38,256 nt of DNA from Deltaproteobacteria bacterium (GTDB taxonomy: Bacteria; Myxococcota_A; UBA9160; UBA6930), in NCBI GenBank assembly GCA_019312665.1, contig JAFDCZ010000072.1:1-38256 (forward strand), in the 5' to 3' direction. Positions 7,326 through 15,646 of the stretch are shown piece after piece; within the stretch, counting starts at the first letter, position 1; each line of letters opens with the position of its first letter. The position numbers and the translations under genes are program-made. Under the pieces are notes generated by a model. That model searched no databases. It was not told where the DNA came from and saw only the letters and a program-made list of their open reading frames with translations.

Positions 7326-10300
7326 GTGCAGTGTCAGGCGTGTAGCTTCGAGAATCCTTCTGGGATGCGCTTCTGCGGGGGATGTGGCGCTTCGTTGGGG
7401 GCGGTTTGTGCGGCGTGTGGCACCGAGAGCCCGGCGGGCTTCGCCTTCTGCGGCCAGTGCGGCTCAGCGCTCGGGGGGGGCCTCGCCCGCAGGCGGGGCC
7501 GCTCTCCCGGAACGCTCTCCTCGCGACTACACACCTCGGCACCTGGCGGAACAGATTCTGGGCCAGCGCGGCGCGATGGAGGGTGCGCGCAAGCAGGTGA
7601 CGGTGCTGCTTGCCGACGTAAAAGGCTCGATGGACATCGCGGAGAAGGTCGATCCGGAGCAGTGGCATCGCATCCTGGACGGTTTCTTCCAGATCCTCTC
7701 CGAGGGGGTCCATCGCTTCGAGGGGACGGTCAACCAGTACACCGGCGACGGAATCATGGCGCTGTTCGGCGCGCCGCTGGCTCATGAAGATCATGCGCAG
7801 CGCGCCTGCTTTGCCGCGCTACGTGTGCGGGAGGCCATCGATGGCTATGCAGATGAGCTGCGGCGGCAGGGGCATAACTTTGCGGTTCGCATCGGGCTGA
7901 ACTCGGGCGAAGTGGTGGTGGGCACGATCGGCGACGATTTGCGCATGGACTATACGGCGCAGGGGCATACGGTTGGAGTTGCCGCGCGCATCGAGGGCCT
8001 GGCTGCACCGGGCCGCGTCTACTTGAGTGGGGAGACTGCGCGGCTCGTCGACGGCTACTTCGAGCTTCGCGATCTGGGCGCGACGCAGGTCAAGGGGGTC
8101 GAGGCGCCTCTCGAGCTCTTCGAGCTCGAGGGTGTCGGTGCCCTGCGTACGCGACTCGAACGTTCGCGAGCACGCGGTTTCACCCGCTTCGTAGGCCGCG
8201 GCGATGAGCTGAAGATGCTCGAGCAGGGCCTGGAGCGGGCGGATGCCGGCGAGCGGCAGATCGTTGGCGTGGTCGGTGAAGCGGGTATCGGAAAGAGTCG
8301 ACTCTGCGCCGAGTTCGTCGAGCGCGCCCGTGCCCGCGGCGTTCCCATCTACGAGACCCATTGTCCGTCCCATGGAAAGAGCCTCTCCGGCGTCGGTGCG
8401 CGGGAGCTGAACCAGAGCTTCTTCGGGCTCTCCGAACACGATGCTCCTGGCGACGCGCGCCGCAAGATCGCCGGGACGCTGGTGCTGCTGGATCCCGGTT
8501 TCCAGGAGGTCCTGCCGCTGGTCTTCGATTCCTGTGGTGTGCCGGATCCGGAACGGCCGGCTCCCCCACTCGATCCGGCCCTGCGGCGCCACAGAACGGT
8601 GGCGTTCCTGCGCGCGCTCATCCAGGCCCGTAGCGCGCGGGAGTGTGCGCTCTTCCTGCTCGACGATCTCCACTGGGCGGATCCGGAGACCGATCTGTTC
8701 TTCTCCCAGATCGTGGAAACGGCGGCGGGCACCCGCACCATGGTGCTCTGCAACTTCCGACCCGAGTACGAGGCGGGCTGGATGGAATCCTCGGATTACC
8801 TGCGCATCCCGCTGCGTGCGCTGACGGCGGCGGACTCGGCACGTCTGGTGGATACGCTGTTGGGAAGCGACCGAAGCCTGGAGGGTCTGCGCACCCGCAT
8901 CCTGGAGCGCGCCGGCGGCAACCCGTTCTTCGCCGAGGAATTGGCGCAATCGATGGTGGAATCGGGTGTCTTGGAGGGTGACGCTGGCGCCTATCGTCTT
9001 CGCGTAGGCGCGAATGTCGACGAGATCCAGGTTCCGGACACGGTCCAGGCCGTGCTCGCCGCGCGCATCGATCGCCTGGGCCAGCCCGAGCTGGAGTTGT
9101 TGCAAGCCGCCGCGGTCGTGGGTCGGGAGTTCAGCGAGACGGTTCTTGCGAAGGTCGTCGGCCGTGAGCCCGGCGAAATTGCCGAGAGCCTGGCTGCCCT
9201 GCGGGCCGCCGACTTCGTGGTCGAGGAGGCCGTCTACCCCGAGATCGAGTACGCGTTCAAGCACCCGCTTACCCACGAGGTCGCTTATCGGAGCCAGCTC
9301 GCGAGCCAAAGGGCCGGACTGCATGACGCTGCCGCGGCAGCGCTCGCCGAGCGCGGCGTCGACCCGGCGTTGATCGGCCAGCATCTCGAGCAAGCCGGCG
9401 AATCCTTGGCCGCCGCCAAGCGCTTCGCCGAAGCCGCCGGCGAGGACGTTCACAAAAATCCAGAGCCCGCGTACAGGAGTTGGAGAAAGGTCCGAGAGCT
9501 TTGCGTGTCGCTCGCAGAGCCAGAAGCACGGGCCCTCCATGAACAGGCGATCTCCCAGATCCTGCTCGCGGCTTGGGGTGTCGAGATCGAAGTCCAGGAA
9601 GCGGCCGAGCTGCACGAAGAGGGCATGGCGTTGGCCGAGGCGCGAGGAGATGTGCGGGCCCAGGTCATCTTGCTGGGGATCTACTCCTTCCTCTGCTGGC
9701 GATTCGAGGATCCCTACGCTCAGGTCGAGGTCCTCGAGAGGGCCGCGTCGCTCGTTGCTGATAGCGATGATTTCGAGCTCTACGCGATGGTTCAACAGCG
9801 GCTCGGCTGGGCTCACATGACGGCCGGAAACCTGGCTCGCTGTCTTGACGTGACGGAAGCGGGCCTCGCCCGCTGCAGCCCGGATCGGAGCAAGGCGGGG
9901 CGCCTGGCGGGGTTCGGAAGCCAGCTGTTCATGCTCGCGCAACGCGCCTACGCGAAGGGTCTGCAGGGGCACTTCCAGGAAGCGGAGCAGGGCCTGCTGG
10001 AGGCCCAGAGGTTCGGCGTCGAGGATGACGATTCCATGACGCTCGCCAGCATCATGGCGTACCAATCGAATCTCGCCACTCTGTGCGGGCAGTACGACAA
10101 GGCCGAGGCGGCGGCGCGCCAAGGCATCCAGTACGTCACCTCAGGGCTCGCCAGTGGGTTCGGTGTCGTCCCCCGCATGAGCCTGGCCTCGGTCCTGGTC
10201 AAAGGGAACCGCAATGAGGAGCTGCTTCAGATCGCCGACGAGATCGCTTCCTTTGGCGGGTGGGAAAGCGTCTTCAAGGAAGTCGGGGCGAGTTTCCGTG

Positions 10301-10671
10301 CGCTGGGCCTTTTCGGCCTGGGGAAGGTTCAAGAGGCTCGCGCGGAACTCGAGACCCAACCCGGGAGCGGCGAGAGCATGGCACCCGAGTGGATTGGCGG
10401 AGAGATCCGGAGCGTCGGTATCCGACGGCGAGTCCTCGGCCTCGAAGCGCGGCGAAGGTGTGAGGAACTCGTCGCTGAAGCTCAGCGCAGGATCGACGCG
10501 ACGGGTCTGACGATCTTCCAGCCGGACCTGGATCTCCAGCGCGCAGAGCTCGCCCGCGACGCAGGCGACGAGACAACCTGGAGATCCCTGCTCGAAGGCG
10601 CCCGCCGCATCTTCGAGGCCGACGGCCGGAGCCTCCGCGTGGCCGAGATCGACGCCGAGCTGAGCGGATAG
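7326..10671 (+). CDS. zinc ribbon / class III cyclase / AAA ATPase / TPR-like protein, frame interrupted at a G8 run
   Basis: Paralogue of the divergent gene at 3869-7213 with the same order of modules. The zinc-ribbon part (MQCQACSFENPSGMRFCGGC, then CAACGTES and FCGQCG) is read in one frame up to the eight-G run at 7473-7480. The rest (SPAGGAALPERSPRDYTPRH onward) is read in another. Deleting one G restores a single frame of about 1110 residues. The cyclase domain has metal aspartates in LLADVKGS and QYTGDGIMALFG and the altered VGVAARI motif (Gly for Asn, Arg kept). The ATPase has GEAGIGKS and LFLLDDLHWADP. A long helical TPR-like tail follows. GTG 7326 is chosen by analogy with the paralogue; ATG 7320 is the alternative. 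If the G8 is real, translation could restart downstream (for example ATG 7576, just before the cyclase domain), giving a protein without zinc ribbons. Confidence 0.85.
7473..7480 (+). repeat. G8 homopolymer causing a +1 frameshift
   Basis: Eight consecutive G between the zinc-ribbon and cyclase parts of the second signalling gene. Seven G would keep both parts in frame; eight break it. It is either a sequencing or assembly length error or a slippage-prone tract that switches the N-terminal module. Confidence 0.7.
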
Positions 10672-10776
10672 GCAGAGGAACTCCTATCCCCTGACGTGAC
10701 ATGCCCTCCGGGGAGAACGAGGGCTAAGCGCCAGCGGTAAGTCCATCTGGGGTGATCTGAGGAAGGGCTAAAGAGA

Positions 10777-10805
10777 TTGTACAAAGCGTACGATATGTAC
10801 TATCC
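10777..10805 (+). promoter_or_regulatory. toxin-antitoxin promoter/operator with TGTACA core
   Basis: Upstream of the antitoxin there is TTGTAC (10777-10782, -35-like) and TACTAT (10798-10803, -10-like, spacing 15, slightly short). The palindrome TTGTACAA contains TGTACA, the hexamer recognised by the YefM antitoxin at the E. coli yefM-yoeB operator. GTAC recurs at 10779, 10788 and 10797, i.e. every 9 bases on one side of the region. Autoregulation by the Phd/YefM-type antitoxin is the natural reading; it is inferred, not shown. Confidence 0.5.
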
Positions 10806-10855
10806 TGCCGAAGCGCCGGGAGTGGCGCGAACGCATTTCCACCTAGGACCCCGCC

Positions 10856-11110
10856 ATGCCCAACACCATCCGCGTCAGCGAAGCCCGAGGGGACTTCTCC
10901 GAAATCGTTGATCGAGCTGCGCACCGCCACGAGCGCGTGCGCCTCTCCCGCCATGGCAAGGAGGTGGCTGCCATGGTGCCGATCGAAGATTTGGAGCTGC
11001 TGGAGCTGCTGGAGGATCGATTGGACCTGGATGCGATGCGAGAGGCCCTCGCCGAGAGCGACAAACGCATCCCCTACGACACGATTCGCCAGGAACTCGG
11101 CCTGAAATAG
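10856..11110 (+). CDS. Phd/YefM-family antitoxin
   Basis: An 84-residue protein. The N-terminus IRVSEARGDFSEIVDRAA, then ERVRLSRHGKEVAAMVPIED, is the typical Phd/YefM DNA-binding fold: strand, helix, then the RHGKEVAAMVP strand pair. The acidic, Leu-rich C-terminal tail (LELLELLEDRLDLDAMREAL) is the part that wraps and neutralises the toxin. It precedes the RelE-type toxin by 7 bases, the usual order. The promoter region carries a TGTACA palindrome matching known YefM operators, so transcriptional autorepression is likely. The spacing to the start is long (about 50 bases), and no strong ribosome site is visible. Alternative family names (RelB-like) would not change the role. Confidence 0.9.
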   Translation: MPNTIRVSEARGDFSEIVDRAAHRHERVRLSRHGKEVAAMVPIEDLELLELLEDRLDLDAMREALAESDKRIPYDTIRQELGLK

Positions 11111-11117
11111 CGCTCGC

Positions 11118-11387
11118 GTGCCGCAGTATTCAATCGAGTTCACGGCCGCGGCCGCGCGCGACATTCGCAAGCTCGCGCGGTCCGATCGCCGAATGATGCG
11201 TCGGATCGACGCTGCTATCCAGGCTCTCCGCGATGACCCGCGCCCGGATGGCGTTCGGAAGCTCCAGGGTGGGACCGACGAGTATCGGATCCGCGTGGGT
11301 GACTATCGGGTCCTGTACACAATTGCCGACGACGAGCTCGTGATCTGCGTCGTGCGAGTCCGTGACCGGAAGGGTGTCTACGGCTAG
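11118..11387 (+). CDS. RelE/ParE-superfamily toxin
   Basis: An 89-residue basic protein. It has YSIEFTAAAARDIRKL at the start, a helical hairpin with DRRMMRRIDAAI, then VRKLQGGTDEYRIRVGDYRV and VRVRDRKGVYG. These are the RelE-type core: the KL.G....YR.R.G.YR..Y strand block and the C-terminal R..R..VY strand with the positive residues used in ribosome-dependent mRNA cleavage. The GTG start at 11118 is 7 bases after the antitoxin stop. The closest classical system by context is RelBE/YefM-YoeB-like; a ParE-type gyrase poison is less likely because of the conserved C-terminal Arg/Tyr. The IS630 fragment immediately downstream marks a mobile-DNA neighbourhood. Confidence 0.9.
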   Translation: MPQYSIEFTAAAARDIRKLARSDRRMMRRIDAAIQALRDDPRPDGVRKLQGGTDEYRIRVGDYRVLYTIADDELVICVVRVRDRKGVYG

Positions 11388-11412
11388 CCCCTGTGGATGC
11401 CACCGGTCCTAG

Positions 11413-11706
11413 ATCGGATCCCTCTGCGAGGCCTTCGATCCGGCCGAAGCCCGGCGCCTCGCCGAGCGGCTCGAGATCCACTACACGCCCAAGCATGGAA
11501 GCTGGCTCAACATCGCAGAAACCGAGCTGAGCGTCTTAGCGATGCAGTGTCTCGATCGCCGGATCCCGCCGAAGCAGGATCTGGAACGCGAAGTCGAGGC
11601 CTGGGAATACGACCGCAATAACACGACGAAGGGCGTAGACTGGCAGTCCACCACCGAGGACGCGCGGGTGAAGCTGCGGCGACTCTACCCGCAGATTGTA
11701 TCGTGA
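11413..11706 (+). pseudogene. IS630-family transposase, C-terminal remnant
   Basis: The frame after an in-frame TAG (11410-11412) reads EAFDPAEARRLAERLEIHYT, then PKHGSWLNIAETELSVLAMQ, CLDRRIPPKQDLEREV and VDWQSTTEDARVKLRRLYP, ending in TGA at 11704-11706. This is the end of an IS630-type DDE transposase. It keeps the block with the last catalytic Glu (NIAETEL) but has lost the DNA-binding part and both catalytic Asp residues. Roughly the last 90 of about 340 residues remain. No terminal inverted repeat or TA duplication was recognisable beside it. It ends 7 bases before the convergent bactofilin gene, so the insertion decayed in place between the toxin and bactofilin. Confidence 0.85.
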
Positions 11707-11713
11707 CGAGGGC

Positions 11714-12154
11714 CTAGTTGCCGGGCGAATCCGAGGCCGGCCGGGAACCGCTCTTGCCCTCGGACTTCATTGTCAACTGGCCGTTGAAGCTGGCGCCGTC
11801 CTCGATCACCACCGTCGGCGATTCGAGGTTGCCTTCGACCGCGGCCGTCTTGTGCAGGACGATCTTGCGGGTCGCCACGACGTCACCGATGACCTGACCG
11901 CTCACGATCACGATCTGGGATTCGATGTTGGCATCAATCTCACCCGTCTCACCAACCACCAGCGTGTTCTCGCTGCTGATCTGACCGCGGAAGCTTCCAT
12001 CGATCCTGACCGTGTCCTTGAACGAAAGCTTTCCTTCGAAAGCCGAGCCCTGGTCGATGAAGGCCGTGAGGCCGGCCTGGGCACTGTTCGACCCAGCCTG
12101 CGGAGCCGGTGCCCCGATCGTCTCTTCTTCGCCTCGACCGCGTCCGAATGCCAT
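11714..12154 (-). CDS. bactofilin (polymer-forming cytoskeletal protein)
   Basis: A 146-residue protein with the bactofilin beta-helix core at about residues 30-130: repeated short strands such as FEGKLSFKDTVRIDGSFRGQ, then LVVGETGEIDANIESQIVIV, GDVVATRKIVL and VEGNLESPTVVIEDGASFNG. The flanks are short, charged and disordered, as usual. Bactofilins polymerise without nucleotide on the inner membrane and scaffold cell-wall enzymes or polar structures. The ATG at 12152-12154 has GAGGGAGAA just upstream. The open frame extends further 5' but only as low-complexity antisense sequence. It is divergent from holB (215-bp gap) and convergent with the transposase remnant. Confidence 0.92.
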   Translation of the reverse strand: MAFGRGRGEEETIGAPAPQAGSNSAQAGLTAFIDQGSAFEGKLSFKDTVRIDGSFRGQISSENTLVVGETGEIDANIESQIVIVSGQVIGDVVATRKIVLHKTAAVEGNLESPTVVIEDGASFNGQLTMKSEGKSGSRPASDSPGN

Positions 12155-12332
12155 ACGTGTTCTCCCTCGGAAGCCCGATCCGTGGGCCCGTGAGTGCCGG
12201 AATCGGCGCCTCGGGGGAAAACTTGAGAAGCGCCCAGGAAGGCCGGCAGGCGGCTCCTCGGCCCCTGGAAAAACCCTGCCGAAACGGGGCCTTGCGCGAA
12301 GGCTCTGCGGGCCCCCTGCGAGCTGCCGGGCA

Positions 12333-12360
12333 CTGACCTTCCGGCGACGAGCGCTAGACT
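12333..12360 (+). promoter_or_regulatory. candidate promoter of the holB-metG operon, possibly leaderless
   Basis: CTGACC (12333-12338) and TAGACT (12355-12360) with 16-base spacing resemble -35/-10 hexamers. The ATG of holB starts 9 bases after the -10, and no Shine-Dalgarno sequence is present between them. That arrangement would give a leaderless or near-leaderless transcript. Confidence 0.4.
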
Positions 12361-12369
12361 CGCCCCGCC

Positions 12370-13287
12370 ATGGCCGACGCCGAACCCTCGACAGGCCACC
12401 CTGTGGCCGCCGCCACATTGCCGCCCGGGCTTCGGGAGAGCCTGATCTCGGGCCGCATCCACTCGGCCTATCTGCTGTCCGGCCCCGGCGATGCGCCACG
12501 GAACGCTGCGCTCTGCTTCGCGCGTGCCCTGGTCTGCGAGGGAGCTCCCAGCGAGGCGCCCTGCGGAAGCTGCGGCACATGCCGCCGCTCCGAGCCCGGC
12601 GAGCCGATCGCCCTGGATGGCGCCGGCAAGAAGGGCCCGCCGATGCGCCACGTGGGCGATCACCCGGACCTGCTCTGGATCGAACGCGGAGCTTCGGACA
12701 CCCGCGTGCGCATCGGTCAGGTACGCGCGCTACAGGCTGCGATGCGTCTCCGCGGAAGCGAAGGCAGCCACCGGGTCGCGATCATCGCCGATGCCGAGTG
12801 GCTGAACCAGGAGGCGCAGAATGCGCTTTTGCGCTTGCTCGAAGAGCCGCCGCCTCGCACCAGCCTGGTACTCGTCACCCAGAGCCCGGCTGGGCTGCTC
12901 GCAACCGTGCGTTCCCGCTGTCAGCGCATCGCCTTTCCCGCAACGACGGGAGATGCACTCGAGGGTGAGGAGGCCGCGGAGATCATCGACTACCTGAACC
13001 GGATTTCCACCGCGAGCATTCCCCAACTGCTCGATTGGGCCGAGAGTTTCCGCGGGCCGCGCGCCATTGCCGCCGCCGGAACGAACGAACTGCTGGGTGT
13101 GGCCTCCGCCTGGCTGCACCGGGAGATCTGCCAGGCCGCCGAGGCCGGCCGCACGGATCTCGAAGGTCCCCTGCGCGCCTTCGAAACCGTGCAGCGTTGC
13201 CGCAAGGGCCTGGCCCAGCGGAACGCCAACCCCCAGATGGTGGCCGAACGCGCATTGTTGGCCCTTCGGGATGGCGCCCTTCGATGA
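12370..13287 (+). CDS. holB: DNA polymerase III delta-prime subunit
   Basis: A 305-residue clamp-loader subunit that helps open the beta clamp. The N-terminal AAA+ fold has a degenerate P-loop (SGPGDAPR), as expected for the non-hydrolysing delta-prime. It also has a zinc module (C at the start of CEGAPSEAPCGSCGTC with Cys spacing 8-2-2), the NALLRLLEEPPPRTSLVLVT block, and the SRC motif (VRSRCQRIAFP) that supplies the Arg finger to the neighbouring subunit. An unusual short insertion with DGAGKKGP separates the zinc module from the HPDLLW strand. Its TGA overlaps the metG ATG by 4 bases (ATGA), so the two are translationally coupled. First gene of a five-gene operon. Confidence 0.93.
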   Translation: MADAEPSTGHPVAAATLPPGLRESLISGRIHSAYLLSGPGDAPRNAALCFARALVCEGAPSEAPCGSCGTCRRSEPGEPIALDGAGKKGPPMRHVGDHPDLLWIERGASDTRVRIGQVRALQAAMRLRGSEGSHRVAIIADAEWLNQEAQNALLRLLEEPPPRTSLVLVTQSPAGLLATVRSRCQRIAFPATTGDALEGEEAAEIIDYLNRISTASIPQLLDWAESFRGPRAIAAAGTNELLGVASAWLHREICQAAEAGRTDLEGPLRAFETVQRCRKGLAQRNANPQMVAERALLALRDGALR

Positions 13288-14840
13288 GCGGCTACGCGAT
13301 CACCACGCCCATCTACTACGTGAATGCCGAGCCTCATATCGGCCACACCTACACGACCGTCGTGGCCGACACCCTGGCGCGCTACCACCGCATGGCTGGA
13401 GAGGAAACCTTCTTCCTCACCGGAACGGATGAGCACGGCGACAAGATTGCCGAGGCTGCCCGTGCCCAGGGCAGCGAGCCGAAGGCCTTCGCCAACCAGA
13501 TCTCCGCCGTCTTCCGCTCCACCTGGGAGACCCTCGGCATCTCCTTCGATCGTTTCATCCGCACGACCGATCCCGACCACATGCATGCCGTCCAGCACAT
13601 CCTGCGGCTGATCCACGATAAAGGCGACATCGAATTCCGCGAGTACCAGGGCCTCTACTGCGTCGGCTGCGAGCGCTTCCTCACCGAACGCGACATGCAG
13701 GACGGCCTGTGCCGGGATCACGAGCGGGCACCCGAAGAGCGAACGGAATCCAACTACTTCTTCCGCATGAGCCGCTACTTCGATGCCCTGGGCGAGAAGT
13801 TGGAACGCGATCCGGATTGGATCCGCCCGGCGCGCTACCGAAACGAAGTCATCGCCATGCTTCGCGAAGGCAGTGGCCTCGAAGACCTGTGCATCTCCCG
13901 CCCGAAGAGCCGCCTCGATTGGGGAATCGAGCTGCCCTTCGACGAGAACTATGTTTGTTATGTCTGGTTCGATGCCCTGATCAACTACCTGGCAGGCCTC
14001 GGCTACCCCGACGCACCCGATTGGGAGGAGCGCTGGTCGGGCGTCGAGCATCTGGTGGCCAAGGACATCCTCAAGCCCCACGGCGTCTTCTGGCCTTGCA
14101 TGTTGATGGCCGCGGACATCCCGCTCTACCGCCACTTGAACGTCCACGGCTATTGGAACCTGGACAACCGCAAGATCAGCAAGAGCCTCGGCAACATGGT
14201 TTCGCCCATGGTCATGCGCGAGCGCTACGGATTTGACGCGTTCCGCTACTTCCTGCTGCGGGACATGTCCTTCGGCCTGGATTCGACCTTCAGCGAGGAG
14301 GCGCTGGTCACGCGCATCAATGCGGATCTGGCCAACAATCTCGGCAACCTCGTGAGCCGGACGCTGAACATGACGGCCCGCTTCTCGGGCGGCGTGGTGC
14401 CCGAGCCAGGACCCACGGGCGAACTGGAGCAGGCGGTGCAGGACGCCGCGGCCGAGGCCGCCGCGGAGATGGACCGACGCATGCGCGCGATGGAGCTTCA
14501 TCGCGCGGTGGAAGCCGTGACCCGCTTGATCGACGCGACCAACAAGTACCTCGACCGGCGCGCCCCCTGGAAGGCCGCCAAAGAAGAAGGCCGTGAGGAG
14601 GAAGTCCGAACGACCCTCTACACCTGTTGCCAGACCTTGCGCGCGATCGGGCTGCTGCTGGCGCCGATCATTCCCGAGGCGGCCTCCGAGATCTTGAAGC
14701 GGCTGGGCCAGGAGGACCTGCTGGCCACCGCGCGTCTTCCGGCCGACGCGGCTGCCTGGGGCGCCCTGACACCGGGCACGCCCACGACCAAGGGCGATTC
14801 CCTCTTTCCGCGGGTGGAATTGCCCGAGGAGACCGAGTGA
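13284..14840 (+). CDS. metG: methionyl-tRNA synthetase
   Basis: A 518-residue class I aminoacyl-tRNA synthetase that charges tRNA-Met. It has the HIGH motif at 18-21, a zinc knuckle beginning C126-x2-C129, KISKS at 297-301 (a KMSKS variant) and a helical anticodon-binding domain. It stops at about residue 518 and lacks the C-terminal EMAP/Trbp-like tRNA-binding domain that many longer MetG proteins (about 650-680) carry. The domain was not recognised elsewhere in the window. The ATG overlaps the holB stop by 4 bases and its own TGA overlaps the next start. Housekeeping gene, no sign of damage. Confidence 0.96.
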   Translation: MSGYAITTPIYYVNAEPHIGHTYTTVVADTLARYHRMAGEETFFLTGTDEHGDKIAEAARAQGSEPKAFANQISAVFRSTWETLGISFDRFIRTTDPDHMHAVQHILRLIHDKGDIEFREYQGLYCVGCERFLTERDMQDGLCRDHERAPEERTESNYFFRMSRYFDALGEKLERDPDWIRPARYRNEVIAMLREGSGLEDLCISRPKSRLDWGIELPFDENYVCYVWFDALINYLAGLGYPDAPDWEERWSGVEHLVAKDILKPHGVFWPCMLMAADIPLYRHLNVHGYWNLDNRKISKSLGNMVSPMVMRERYGFDAFRYFLLRDMSFGLDSTFSEEALVTRINADLANNLGNLVSRTLNMTARFSGGVVPEPGPTGELEQAVQDAAAEAAAEMDRRMRAMELHRAVEAVTRLIDATNKYLDRRAPWKAAKEEGREEEVRTTLYTCCQTLRAIGLLLAPIIPEAASEILKRLGQEDLLATARLPADAAAWGALTPGTPTTKGDSLFPRVELPEETE

Positions 14841-15646
14841 GCGCACCGATCTGGCTGGATTCCCATTGCCATGTGACCGCGGATGCCTTCGCTGAAGACC
14901 GGGAAGACGTGATGGCACGCGCCGAGAGCGACGGCGTCGCGACGATGATCGCCATCGGAGCCGGCTACGGCGTCGACCACAATGCCCGGGCGGTCGAACT
15001 GGCGGAGCGCGACCCGAGGGTCTTCGCCACGGTCGGCGTGCATCCCCACGACGCGGATCAGCTCGACGACGCGGGCCGAACGAAGCTTCGCGAATGGCTC
15101 AGCGCACCGCGGGTCATGGCCGTCGGAGAATGCGGCCTCGACTACTTCTACGAGAACTCGCCGCGGGAGATCCAACGCGAGGTCTTCGCTGAGCAGGTGA
15201 GCCTGGCCCGGGAGCTCGATCTACCGGTCAGCATCCACGTTCGGGACAAGGCTTCGGATGCCTACGAGGAGCTTCTCGACATCTGGCAGGCTTGCGGGCA
15301 CGGCGAGGTCGAGGGCGTGCTCCACTGCTACACCCACGATCTGCCCTTCGCTCGCCGTGCGATGGATCAGAACCTCTGGATCTCGTTCTCGGGCATCCTC
15401 ACCTTCAAGCGGGACCGGGGGCTGCGCTCGGTTGCCGCCGAGCTTCCTCTCGAGCGCTTGATGGTCGAAACCGACGCGCCGCTTCTCGCCCCGGAAGGGC
15501 ATCGGGGCCGGCGCAATGAGCCGCGCCACGTCGCCATGGTGGGCGCCTCCCTGGCCGAAGCACAACAGAAACCCCTGGAAGAGATCGCCCTGCGCACGGC
15601 CGAGAATGCGCGCAGCCTCTTCCGCCTTCCCGGAGGCCCATCGTGA
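14837..15646 (+). CDS. tatD: TatD-family metal-dependent hydrolase (3'-5' DNase type)
   Basis: A 269-residue TIM-barrel hydrolase with the full TatD metal set: HxH in DSHCHV near the start, the Glu in VGECGLDYFYE, the His of SIHVRD, the His of LHCYTH and the Asp of VETDAPLLAPEGHRGRRNEP. The family removes 3' nucleotides from DNA and RNA and also acts in D-aminoacyl-tRNA or peptide quality control in some relatives. The GTG start at 14837 overlaps the metG stop (GTGA). holB-metG-tatD is a common bacterial gene order, which supports the assignment. Complete and intact. Confidence 0.94.
   Translation: MSAPIWLDSHCHVTADAFAEDREDVMARAESDGVATMIAIGAGYGVDHNARAVELAERDPRVFATVGVHPHDADQLDDAGRTKLREWLSAPRVMAVGECGLDYFYENSPREIQREVFAEQVSLARELDLPVSIHVRDKASDAYEELLDIWQACGHGEVEGVLHCYTHDLPFARRAMDQNLWISFSGILTFKRDRGLRSVAAELPLERLMVETDAPLLAPEGHRGRRNEPRHVAMVGASLAEAQQKPLEEIALRTAENARSLFRLPGGPS

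Noticed and set aside
7048-7480. Start of the second cyclase gene at 7048 in the cyclase frame
   Set aside because: That frame is non-protein-like before 7481 and overlaps the 5' end of the divergent paralogue; the zinc ribbon in the other frame is clearly the true N-terminus.
7819-10122. 767-codon minus-strand open frame
   Set aside because: Antisense shadow of the second cyclase/ATPase gene; the plus strand carries clear catalytic motifs throughout.
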